Positions 18,421 to 25,874 of a DNA stretch of 64,000 bases are shown one piece after another. The DNA comes from Pseudomonadota bacterium. GTDB lineage: Bacteria; Pseudomonadota; Alphaproteobacteria; GCA-2731375. Position numbers and translations under genes: made by a program. Each line of letters begins with the position of its first letter. Position 1 is the stretch's first letter. The notes beneath the pieces are model-generated. The model was not told where the DNA came from. It did not search any database and worked only from the letters and a program-made list of their open reading frames with translations. Location of the stretch: NCBI GenBank assembly GCA_027623205.1, contig JAQBYC010000003.1:1-64000 (forward strand). The letters run 5' to 3'.

Positions 18421-19419
18421 ATGGCGGAAAAGATGCGTGCAATGGTGCTCGACGTACCGCGCCAGCCCCTGCGGGCAGCGAAGATCGCGCGCCCGGTCCC
18501 TGGTCCCAATCAGGTTCTTGTCAGGATCGCGGCCTGCGCGGTTTGCCGCACCGATCTGCATGTCGTGGATGGCGATCTGAAACAGCCAAAACTGCCCCTG
18601 GTCCCAGGACACGAGATAATCGGTGTTGTTGCGCAAGTGGGATCGGCCGTCGCCAACCTGAAAGCGGGCTGCCGGGTAGGGGTGCCTTGGCTTGGCGGCA
18701 CCTGTGGCGAATGCTGCTATTGCCGCGAGGGCCAGGAAAACCTCTGTGACCGGGCGCAATTCACCGGCTATACGCTGGATGGTGGATTTGCCGAATATGT
18801 CACCGCAAATGCCGCCTATGCCTTTCCCATCCCCGATCACTATGGTGACCAGGAAGCGGCGCCGCTGATGTGTGCGGGCCTGATCGGCTTTCGCGCCTAT
18901 CGTATGGTGCGGGTGGCCCGGCGAATTGGCCTGTACGGTTTCGGCGCCGCTGCCCATATTATCGCCCAGGTCGCGCGCCACGAGGAAAAGGAGGTTATGG
19001 CCTTCACGCAAGCGGGAGACGAAAAAGGCCAAGCTTTCGCCCGCGGCCTGGGCGCTGTCTGGGCCGGCGGCAGCGACGAATTGCCACCCAAAGAATTGGA
19101 CGCGGCAATCATCTTTGCCCCGGCTGGACCATTGGTGCCCGGTGCGTTGCGTGCGGTCCGCAAGGGCGGCACGGTTATTTGCGCGGGTATCCACATGACC
19201 GACATTCCGTCCTTTCCCTACGATATTCTTTGGGGAGAGCGGACCGTCCGCTCGGTTGCCAATCTGACTCGCGAGGATGCTGTCGCATTTCTGGAGGTTG
19301 CGCCACGCGTTCCGGTCAGAACGACCACCCACCCTTATCCGTTGTCCCAAGCCAATCGGGCGCTTGACGATTTGCGGGCCGGAAGGTTCGATGGCGCGGC
19401 GGTTCTGGTCGTAGACTGA
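18421..19419 (+). CDS. Zinc-dependent alcohol dehydrogenase family protein
   Basis: A 332-residue medium-chain dehydrogenase. Catalytic zinc ligands lie in CAVCRTDLH and PGHEIIG; the structural-zinc cysteines cluster in GGTCGECCYCREGQENLC (about residues 97-114); the cofactor loop is IGLYGFGAAAH. The frame is open upstream to 18262, but I place the start at 18421 (MAEKMRAMVLD), which matches family N-termini and has GGGGGAAT before it. The gene is divergent from cbpA, an arrangement also known in other heat/stress loci, and is followed after 14 bases by a nucleotide cyclase gene. Confidence 0.9.
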   Translation: MAEKMRAMVLDVPRQPLRAAKIARPVPGPNQVLVRIAACAVCRTDLHVVDGDLKQPKLPLVPGHEIIGVVAQVGSAVANLKAGCRVGVPWLGGTCGECCYCREGQENLCDRAQFTGYTLDGGFAEYVTANAAYAFPIPDHYGDQEAAPLMCAGLIGFRAYRMVRVARRIGLYGFGAAAHIIAQVARHEEKEVMAFTQAGDEKGQAFARGLGAVWAGGSDELPPKELDAAIIFAPAGPLVPGALRAVRKGGTVICAGIHMTDIPSFPYDILWGERTVRSVANLTREDAVAFLEVAPRVPVRTTTHPYPLSQANRALDDLRAGRFDGAAVLVVD

Positions 19420-19433
19420 AATCAGTCGATGTA

Positions 19434-21293
19434 ATGACACAGACCAACCATGCACCAGGAAACCGCGGTATCCCGATCGTCGCCGCGCTGATCGTCGGCG
19501 TCGGGCTGTTGGTCGCTGCTGCGATGGCAATGGTCTATGTCGCAGGGTATGAGATCGCCTATCGAAATACCGTCGAGCTAACCCGGCAACGGGGCGGCCT
19601 CATTCTTGATCTGATCAGCGAACGAGTTCGCAACCACCTGCAACCGGCCAGCGCCCAGCTTGATTATCTCGCCAAGTTGAGCGCCGCCGGCAGGATCGAC
19701 CCGGAAAACATGGAGCAATTCGGTGAATTGCTCGTCGCTTCCCTCGCCGCTGCACCGCAGATTTCCGTCGTCGCCTTCGTCAACCCCGATTTGCGGGTGA
19801 TACGCGCTTTCCGTAACCGGCCCGGCGGTTCCGTCAGGGAAAGCGACTGGAGCGATGACCCGCAATTTCGGCGGATCTTCAAGGAAGCAGCCCAGCGCGA
19901 CGGCCCCTATTGGGGTGAATTGTTCGTTGCCGAAAGCGTCGGCCATACGTTCATCAATCTGCGTGTGCCGGTACGGCGGCAGGGCCGTCTTCTGGGCGTC
20001 CTGATCGCCGGGGTCTCGATATCGGAACTGTCGGCCTTTCTCGCCGAGCTTCGGAATGCCTTCAGCGAGACCACCTTCATTCTGTACGGACCGGATCACG
20101 TGCTCGCTCATCCCCTGTTGCTACATGGCTATCCGGGCCTGACCGACCAACGGCCCCTGCCAGAACTGCGGCGGTTCAGCGATCCTGTGCTACGCCACAT
20201 CTGGGCGCCGGAGCGGCGTAAATCGATTGAAAAGGCCTTCGCCGGACCGGCCCAAATAAGAGTTGTCGACAATGCCGCGCAAACCGATGTCTTCATGTAC
20301 CGCGCTATCGATAATTTCGGCGAACAGCCATGGCTGGTTGGGACCCATGCCCCGCTGGCCGAAATGGCGGGTGAATACAGTCGGCTGAAACTGATCCCTC
20401 TGGCCGGGCTCGGGGCTCTGGTTCTAGCCCTGCTGGTTACCTATGGACTGGCCCGTGCCTTGAGCCAGCCGGTGCGGCGCCTGGCGGATAGCGTCGTGCT
20501 TGTTCGCGATCTGGATATCAGCAATATCCCGTCGCTGCCCTATGGTCCTTTTCGTGAACTGAATCAGGCGGCAAGCGCCTTCAACGCCATGGTGGGAAGC
20601 CTGAAATGGTTTGAAACCTATGTGCCGCGCACGCTTGTCCGCCGCCTGATGGGCCAGCGGGATGGTGGCGAGATCGCTTCGGAGGAGCGCGAGATGAGCA
20701 TCCTATTCACGGATATCCAGGGTTTTACAGCACTGGCCGAACGGTTGCCGGCGCGGGAACTGGCGGATCTTCTAAACGAACATTTCACCCTGATCGACCG
20801 TGCGATCGAGGCGGAAGGCGGCACGATGGACAAGTACCTGGGTGATGGCGCCATGGCATTTTGGGGCGCGCCTGAACGGCAAGCCGATCACGCGGCGCGC
20901 GCCTGCCGCGCCGCGGTGGCCATTGCCCGGGCGATAGGGGCGGATAATGTTAAGCGGAGACGCGCTGGAAAACCGCCCATCCGCACCCGTATCGGCGTAC
21001 ATAGCGGCAACGTGGTGGTTGGCAATATCGGCGCCCCAAGCCGCGTCAACTATACCATCGTCGGAGATGCGGTGAACGTTGCCGAACGCATCTCGGAGAT
21101 CGCCCGCGAAATCCTCGATGGGACTGACGACGATACGGCGGTCTGCTTCAGCGGCCAGACGGTGGCGCTATGGGACGAAGGCGTCGTGCTCACCGCCCTC
21201 GGAGAACGCGAAATGCGGGGGCACCACGAACCGGTGAATGTCTTTCGTCTGGGGCCGGGATTCAGCGTTGGGAATAAGTCAGGGCGGATTTAG
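19434..21293 (+). CDS. Membrane class III adenylate/guanylate cyclase with dCache sensor
   Basis: A 619-residue receptor cyclase. TM1 (about residues 15-37), a periplasmic dCache-like sensor (about 40-310), TM2 (about 315-340), HAMP linker (QPVRRLADSVVLVRDLD), then a class III catalytic domain. The metal-binding Asp residues are in ILFTDIQGF and YLGDGAMAFWG, and the NYTIVGDAVNVAERI region gives the substrate/transition-state residues. This would make cAMP (cGMP less likely) in response to a periplasmic ligand. It begins 14 bases after the alcohol dehydrogenase stop, so co-transcription is likely. A Crp/Fnr-type regulator is encoded about 640 bases downstream. Confidence 0.93.
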   Translation: MTQTNHAPGNRGIPIVAALIVGVGLLVAAAMAMVYVAGYEIAYRNTVELTRQRGGLILDLISERVRNHLQPASAQLDYLAKLSAAGRIDPENMEQFGELLVASLAAAPQISVVAFVNPDLRVIRAFRNRPGGSVRESDWSDDPQFRRIFKEAAQRDGPYWGELFVAESVGHTFINLRVPVRRQGRLLGVLIAGVSISELSAFLAELRNAFSETTFILYGPDHVLAHPLLLHGYPGLTDQRPLPELRRFSDPVLRHIWAPERRKSIEKAFAGPAQIRVVDNAAQTDVFMYRAIDNFGEQPWLVGTHAPLAEMAGEYSRLKLIPLAGLGALVLALLVTYGLARALSQPVRRLADSVVLVRDLDISNIPSLPYGPFRELNQAASAFNAMVGSLKWFETYVPRTLVRRLMGQRDGGEIASEEREMSILFTDIQGFTALAERLPARELADLLNEHFTLIDRAIEAEGGTMDKYLGDGAMAFWGAPERQADHAARACRAAVAIARAIGADNVKRRRAGKPPIRTRIGVHSGNVVVGNIGAPSRVNYTIVGDAVNVAERISEIAREILDGTDDDTAVCFSGQTVALWDEGVVLTALGEREMRGHHEPVNVFRLGPGFSVGNKSGRI

Positions 21294-21319
21294 TTCCAAT
21301 TTCTGGACTTGCCGGTATC

Positions 21320-21420
21320 TGGCGTACATTTGATCCTGATATGCCCGGGGTATTCAGAATAAGGAAATTGAACCAATTGCCTACGTCGCGTTGGCGACTC
21401 CAATTAGTCGTAAATTGTAC
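21320..21420 (-). repeat. Dispersed intergenic repeat, copy B
   Basis: Read on the minus strand it has the same order as copy A: AATTGGAGTCGCCAACGCGAC, then CAATTGGTTCAAT, TTATTCTGAAT and a decayed terminal hairpin GGGCATAT...ATGTACGCC. It lies just after the cyclase gene and may affect the 3' end of that transcript. Confidence 0.65.
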
Positions 21421-21537
21421 TGGGCATCCGTACGGTGTTTGCAGGCCTGCGGTCCAAAGCCGCCGGCAAGCCGTCGGCCGTGGCGCCCTGGCGTGGCCGA
21501 AAAAACCAATCGTGGTTCGATGAACATCAAATGCGGT

Positions 21538-21732
21538 TTAGTGTTTGGCTGAACTATCGCCTTGCAAAAGGCATTGCACCATGCCGCGCACGGCCTGCCA
21601 AAAATTCAGGCCCGCCGCTTCGCCATGGTCGTGCAATTCCTTGACGCGAATATCAGCCTGGCGCAACGCGTCATCGCCGAAGCGGCGTAGCAGATTGCGG
21701 GCGGCCGCTTCAATTTGTATTTTCTCGTCCAT
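21538..21732 (-). CDS. Small conserved-looking hypothetical protein
   Basis: A 64-residue frame: acidic-basic N-terminal helix (MDEKIQIEAAARNLLRRFGDDA), then DIRVKELHDHGEAAGLNFW and QAVRGMVQCLLQG. The pattern of a helix, a REL.DHG turn and a W in a second helix recalls small alphaproteobacterial DUF6961-like proteins, but I cannot confirm this. It is helix-rich, cytosolic and lacks a signal. The plus-strand frame over the same bases has no such features. Function unknown; moderately likely to be real. Confidence 0.5.
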   Translation of the reverse strand: MDEKIQIEAAARNLLRRFGDDALRQADIRVKELHDHGEAAGLNFWQAVRGMVQCLLQGDSSAKH

Positions 21733-21928
21733 GCGGATTGCATCCGTCTCTGACCCTCCTGAATAATATCCATACCCAGCAGACCGCTGCCTTGATGATC
21801 GTCAAGCAGCGACATTTTGGCTCATTGCTTTATTTCCGCATTTGTATGAGGCTGCGAAGGGGCTGATAGGTTAGATTGCATGGGTGCTGGAGGATTTTGG
21901 GTTCTTGCGCGGCGTCAGGGAGGGGTTG

Positions 21929-22639
21929 ATGACTGGAAAAATGAACGCCACCTGTTTTGGTTGCCAGGTGCGGCACACGACCGAGTGGTGCGCGCTGAAC
22001 GACGAGGAATTGGCGTTGCTTGATGGCGTCAAGGTGCCGAAAACCTACGAGGCCGGGACCACGTTATTTCATCAAGGCGACGACTGTGCCGGTATTTATT
22101 GCATTAGTTCCGGCCTGGTGGGCGTCAGGCGCCTGGATGCCGCCGGAAACTCTACTTTGGTGCGCCTGTGCGGTCCCGGCGAAACAATTGGCTATCGATC
22201 GTTTCTGAGGAAATCCAGCCACCGCTCGACGGCTGAAGTCATGATGCCCAGCACGGTCTGTTTTATCAGGCGCGCGACAGTTCGCACGTTGCTGGAACAG
22301 AATCCGAATTTGGGACTGCGGTTCCTGGACCACACGCTTAAGGATGCGGATGATTTCGAGGATCGCCACTTCGAAAACGTTACTTTCACGGTTAGATCCC
22401 GGCTTTTGAGCCTGCTGATGGTGCTGTACGAGCGGTTCGGGCATTTGAATGAGAATGGCGAGCCGGTGATGGAGTTACCTATTTCACGCCAGGATATCGC
22501 CGCGTTGATTGGCGCCTCGCCGGAAACGATCTCGCGCAGCATTGGCGCGGTGCAGGACGAAGGCCTGGCGGTATTCAAGGGCCGGAAGGTGCAGTTTCAT
22601 AGTCTCGAGGCGCTGGTGCAACAATTGCCGGGCGCATAA
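21929..22639 (+). CDS. Crp/Fnr family transcriptional regulator with Fnr-like cysteines
   Basis: A 236-residue regulator: cyclic-nucleotide-binding-like beta-barrel (about residues 24-115), dimer helix (about 120-165), and a C-terminal helix-turn-helix (ISRQDIAALIGASPETISRSIGAVQDEG, about 185-212). Cysteines at 9, 12 and 21 (CX2CX8C) plus C111, at the position of the fourth E. coli Fnr ligand, suggest a [4Fe-4S] oxygen/redox sensor like FnrL (CX2CX7C). An Arg-Ser pair (HRSTAEV, 99-100) resembles the cAMP phosphate-binding RS of Crp, but the Crp glutamate is not conserved. The recognition helix retains E-x-x-S-R. Start at 21929 was chosen for its AGGGAGGGG Shine-Dalgarno; a GTG at 21884 is possible. 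Confidence 0.88.
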   Translation: MTGKMNATCFGCQVRHTTEWCALNDEELALLDGVKVPKTYEAGTTLFHQGDDCAGIYCISSGLVGVRRLDAAGNSTLVRLCGPGETIGYRSFLRKSSHRSTAEVMMPSTVCFIRRATVRTLLEQNPNLGLRFLDHTLKDADDFEDRHFENVTFTVRSRLLSLLMVLYERFGHLNENGEPVMELPISRQDIAALIGASPETISRSIGAVQDEGLAVFKGRKVQFHSLEALVQQLPGA

Positions 22640-22734
22640 TTCCAAACCTCGAAAATGGTCTAAAGACCCATTGCGATCGAGTCCGGTCTTCCGGAAATGA
22701 CGCCGTCCCGGAAATCAATGCAGTCAGCGTGGGA

Positions 22735-23580
22735 TCAGGGACGGCGCCGGGTCTGACCCACCTGGCAGATGACCTTCGCCACCGTCAGCTCACGCCGCAA
22801 GGATGCGCCCAAGTTGGTGTAGCTGTGGCCGTCGACGGGCTGCGCCAGCGCCTGGGTGGCGCCGTTGTCGACGAGAACTTGAGTGCTGGGAATTTGCGCC
22901 AGTAGTTGATGGATGGATGACTGCGATGTGGTCATTACCCGACCCCGCCGCTTCGATGACGCGACCAGAACGCCGACCACCCGGCCGTTATCGCCTAGCA
23001 TGGGCCCGCCTGACAAGCCGCCCAGGGCGGGCAGGTTGTCTGGCTGGCGGGAGACTTCGGCCCAGGCCAGGATAGGCTCGTCAATACGATAGCGGCCGAC
23101 GGATCTCAGGCGCGCCTGGCCGATCACCCGGGCGTGCACCTCGCCCGGCTGGCCCTGGGGATAGCCCAAGGAAAAGCCATTTTCCCCGCGCAGCGGCGCC
23201 CCCTGTGCCAGGCTTGCCAGGCGCAGGGGGGGGCGTCCGGAGCGGGTACGTAACAGCGCCAGATCGGCGTTGGGATGCAGGTGTACCTCCGTGGTCCGCA
23301 GGCCCTTGCGCGGCGCGGTTTGGATCCATAGGGCGTCACAACCGTCTGCGACATGGCGGGCCGTCAGCCACCAGCCATCGCCGGTAATGGCAAAGGCGGT
23401 GCCGGTGCTGGAGCTCTTGCCTCCCACATCGACTTCAATAGTGGGGCCGCTGGGCGCCACCTGGCGCGGCGGCGGGGTCAAGGTCGGTGGCCGCCGGGGG
23501 CCATCGTCTACGGCCACCAGGGCGTTCACGACTCCAAATAAAACCGCCAACAGAGCCACCATATAGGTCAGCCGGTTCAT
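22735..23580 (-). CDS. Exported trypsin-like serine protease (S1 family)
   Basis: A 281-residue protein with an N-terminal signal anchor/peptide (about residues 5-24) and a Pro-rich linker, then a trypsin-like domain. The triad is visible: His76 in WLTARHVADGC, Asp106 in NADLALLR, Ser190 in GGLSGGPML. There is no PDZ domain, unlike DegP. It should act in the periplasm or on the outer membrane side. It is the last gene of a ridA-DUF350-protease run on the minus strand with gaps of 37 and 73 bases. The C-terminus after the protease domain (about 50 residues) is not recognised. Confidence 0.85.
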   Translation of the reverse strand: MNRLTYMVALLAVLFGVVNALVAVDDGPRRPPTLTPPPRQVAPSGPTIEVDVGGKSSSTGTAFAITGDGWWLTARHVADGCDALWIQTAPRKGLRTTEVHLHPNADLALLRTRSGRPPLRLASLAQGAPLRGENGFSLGYPQGQPGEVHARVIGQARLRSVGRYRIDEPILAWAEVSRQPDNLPALGGLSGGPMLGDNGRVVGVLVASSKRRGRVMTTSQSSIHQLLAQIPSTQVLVDNGATQALAQPVDGHSYTNLGASLRRELTVAKVICQVGQTRRRP

Positions 23581-23653
23581 GGTCGCGGGCTCATGACAGG
23601 ATCAGTAACGGTATCTGCAGCGTAGAAGTGAGGGGCAGGACATCAGAAGCTCC

Positions 23654-24067
23654 CTAACCTGAAATGGCCGCGGCATTAATGGCCGCCACGGACAGCTTGA
23701 TGCCCGCGAGCATTACCGCCGGGGCGATCTCGCCGCCTTCGATTCGGGCCGATAGGTCGCGCAGCAACAGATCAGTGAGGCGAAACACCAAAATCTGCAC
23801 CAGTACGGCCAGCAGACCCCAAATTACAATTTCCGCCACGCTGACCGATGACGCCATGCAAAAGGCAAGGGGTATGGCGAGGCCCAGAATAGCCCCGGAC
23901 AGGGAAATGGCGGCGGCCAGATTGCCATCCCGAACCAGGGCGAAATCTTTGTGCGGCGTGGTGATGGTGTACAGCACGACACCTCCCACCAACATGCCCA
24001 GAGTGACCAGAAGATGCAGCATCAAGACTGGAAACCCGGCCGCAAAACTTTGTAGCACCACGTCCAT
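23654..24067 (-). CDS. DUF350 domain-containing membrane protein
   Basis: A 137-residue integral membrane protein with four hydrophobic segments, about residues 15-35, 50-70, 78-98 and 115-135. The LAAAISLSGAILGLAIPL and RLTDLLLRDL..RIEGGEIAPA stretches are typical of DUF350 proteins, each comprising two-helix units. The biochemical role of the family is not known. The gene lies 73 bases upstream of the S1 protease gene and 37 bases downstream of ridA, so the three are probably one operon. Confidence 0.85.
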   Translation of the reverse strand: MDVVLQSFAAGFPVLMLHLLVTLGMLVGGVVLYTITTPHKDFALVRDGNLAAAISLSGAILGLAIPLAFCMASSVSVAEIVIWGLLAVLVQILVFRLTDLLLRDLSARIEGGEIAPAVMLAGIKLSVAAINAAAISG

Positions 24068-24104
24068 TGTCTAACCCCGCGCCCATATTATCATGCAGAT
24101 GCGC

Positions 24105-24518
24105 CTATGCCCGGGCATCGGCGCGCACTCCGGGTATGACGGCAACGGCGGAAATTTCAATCAGGAATTCCGGCTTCACCAGGGCGGCAACCTGCACCAG
24201 AGTCGAGGCCGGGTATGGTTCCGAGAAGAATTCCTTGCGCACCTCGTGCACCGCCATCAACGGTTCCATTTTCGTCACATAAACAATGACCGAGACGATA
24301 TCATCCATCTCGCCGTCAACGTGATGCAAAATGGCCTTCAGATTGGTAAGGATCTGCCGCGCCTGGGCCACCATGTCGCCGGGACCTACCAGCTTCCAAT
24401 CCTCATCGACCCCGACCTGTCCAGCCAAATGCAGGACCCGGCCGGGCGGTTGCCAGGCGGCATTGGAGAACGCACCAAACGGTATCGCCACACCGGGCGG
24501 GTTGAAGGCATCGGCCAT
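24105..24518 (-). CDS. RidA family (YjgF/UK114) protein
   Basis: A 137-residue protein from the ATG at 24518, which has AAGGATGAC upstream; the frame is open back to 24707, but the extra residues do not resemble RidA. Core motifs are FSNAAWQPPG..LHLAGQVG near the N-terminus, QILTNLKAILHHVDGEMDDIVSVIVYVTKME, and the C-terminal VQVAALVKPEFLIEISAVAV. The RidA catalytic Arg equivalent (usually in an R-x-x-V-x-V strand) is not obvious; here the segment reads STLVQVAALV, so enamine/imine deaminase activity is uncertain. First gene of the ridA-DUF350-protease operon. Confidence 0.87.
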   Translation of the reverse strand: MADAFNPPGVAIPFGAFSNAAWQPPGRVLHLAGQVGVDEDWKLVGPGDMVAQARQILTNLKAILHHVDGEMDDIVSVIVYVTKMEPLMAVHEVRKEFFSEPYPASTLVQVAALVKPEFLIEISAVAVIPGVRADARA

Positions 24519-24608
24519 ATCGTCATCCTTCCGCGTAAAGTCATAAACTTGATAGTACATCATAACCTGTATCTGGACGTAGGCGCGGCTTGATGCCAAA
24601 TTAGGACC

Positions 24609-25163
24609 ATGAACAATGGACCTATAACAACCTATCCTTTTGCCCGCGATATTCCAGCTGGCGATAACCGGGAACGCCATGTCTGCGGCGATTGCGGTTG
24701 GATACATTATGTCAATCCCAACATCGTGGTCGGCGCGGTCTGTGTCTGGGAGGACAGGATATTGTTGTGCAAACGGGCCATCGAACCACGCCGGGGCTAT
24801 TGGACGGTACCCGCCGGCTTCATGGAAGAGGGTGAAAGCACCGCCGAAGGCGCGGCGCGGGAAACCTTAGAGGAAGCCTGCGCCAAGATCGAAATCGATG
24901 CCCTGATCGGGGTTTACAATATCCCCCGGATCAGCCAGGTGCATATGATGTACCGGGCGCGCATGACGGGCCCTGACATGGGCGCGGGCGAGGAAAGCCT
25001 GGAGGTAAATCTGTTTGCCTGGGAGGATATCCCCTGGGACGAAATCGCCTTTCCCAGCAGTGTCTGGGCCTTGAAGCATTATCACCAAACCAAGGATCTG
25101 ATGGCGTTCCAGCCCTTCGATAATCCGGAAATAGACCGGCACCGGCGCAAAACCAGTGGCTGA
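24609..25163 (+). CDS. Nudix hydrolase with N-terminal zinc-ribbon-like Cys pair
   Basis: A 184-residue protein. Residues about 22-30 carry a CGDCGW knuckle with [12 protein letters not shown] following, as in Nudix proteins with an N-terminal zinc ribbon, but only one Cys pair is seen. The Nudix box runs from GFMEEGE to [11 protein letters not shown] (about residues 65-87) with the REXXEE core present and the following Gly replaced (EEAC for EEXG). It would hydrolyse a nucleoside diphosphate linked to another moiety, such as NADH, ADP-ribose or a related compound. The 3' end overlaps the next gene by 8 bases. Confidence 0.9.
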   Translation: MNNGPITTYPFARDIPAGDNRERHVCGDCGWIHYVNPNIVVGAVCVWEDRILLCKRAIEPRRGYWTVPAGFMEEGESTAEGAARETLEEACAKIEIDALIGVYNIPRISQVHMMYRARMTGPDMGAGEESLEVNLFAWEDIPWDEIAFPSSVWALKHYHQTKDLMAFQPFDNPEIDRHRRKTSG

Positions 25164-25647
25164 GCCCAAACTATACGATCTGAAGACCGACCTGCCGCTG
25201 CACGCCGCCGACAGGATCATCGATGCGGCGCTGGTTGCCGGGCGGGCGGAGGACATGTTGCCCCTTACCGTTGCCGTGTTGGATGCGGGCGGCCATCTGG
25301 TCGCCCTGAAACGTGAGGACGGCTCCGGCATCCTGCGTGCCGATATCGCTACCGGCAAGGCCTGGGGCGCTCTGGGGATGGGGATACCCAGCCGCACTAT
25401 CGGCGAACGGCTGGGCCAGCGGCCGGCCTTTCAAGGCGCTCTGGTCGGTGCTTCCAACGGCCGTTTCGTTCCCGTTCCAGGCGGTGTCCTGGTGCTGTCC
25501 GCTGACGGTCAGGTAATCGGGGCGGTGGGTATCAGTGGTGATACCTCGGACAGGGACGAATATTGCGCCATCCAGGGCATCCAGGCCGCCGGCTTGGCTT
25601 CGGCGCCCGCTGAACCGGCCAGGGGCTGGCAAAATTCCGGGTTGTAA
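25156..25647 (+). CDS. GlcG/HbpS family (heme-binding-like) protein
   Basis: A 163-residue protein of the GlcG/HbpS/DUF336 family. Typical stretches: [81 protein letters not shown]. The start is GTG at 25156, overlapping the nudix stop, so the two genes are coupled. Related proteins bind heme or a corrinoid, or modulate partner enzymes; the role here is not known. A second copy of this family is encoded at 61.8 kb. Confidence 0.85.
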   Translation: MAEPKLYDLKTDLPLHAADRIIDAALVAGRAEDMLPLTVAVLDAGGHLVALKREDGSGILRADIATGKAWGALGMGIPSRTIGERLGQRPAFQGALVGASNGRFVPVPGGVLVLSADGQVIGAVGISGDTSDRDEYCAIQGIQAAGLASAPAEPARGWQNSGL

Positions 25648-25761
25648 ATCGAAAAAATGACCTGGAGTCAGTGCGGTGGATTGGAAGTTCGTGGCATTGG
25701 AATTTTAAGTCCCCATGCGCAGATGAAAAAATCAAAAAAGGCGGGCTTAGAATTCGCTACG

Positions 25762-25868
25762 CTAGAGCAATTGAACCAATCATTTGGATTCGCTTTAGAT
25801 ATCTAAGTGGTTGGTTCAATTGCTCTTTTCTTAAGAGCCCGGGCATGTTTAGAAGAAACATGCTCTAG
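25762..25868 (+). repeat. Dispersed intergenic repeat, copy D (best preserved, MITE-like)
   Basis: Ends CTAGAGC (25762-25768) and GCTCTAG (25862-25868) form terminal inverted repeats. Inside is a perfect 16-bp inverted repeat: 25764-25779 pairs with 25811-25826 (AGAGCAATTGAACCAA/TTGGTTCAATTGCTCT). It is followed by a hairpin GCATGTTT (25843-25850) - AGAAG - AAACATGC (25856-25863). It lies 7 bases from the stop codon of the double-VOC gene. Confidence 0.8.
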
Positions 25869-25874
25869 AGTTGT

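Noticed and set aside
21421-21537. Terminator-like CGGCC...GGCCG followed by A residues near 21477-21506
   Set aside because: The A-run is on the wrong side for a plus-strand terminator and the minus-strand gene starts downstream, so orientation does not fit.
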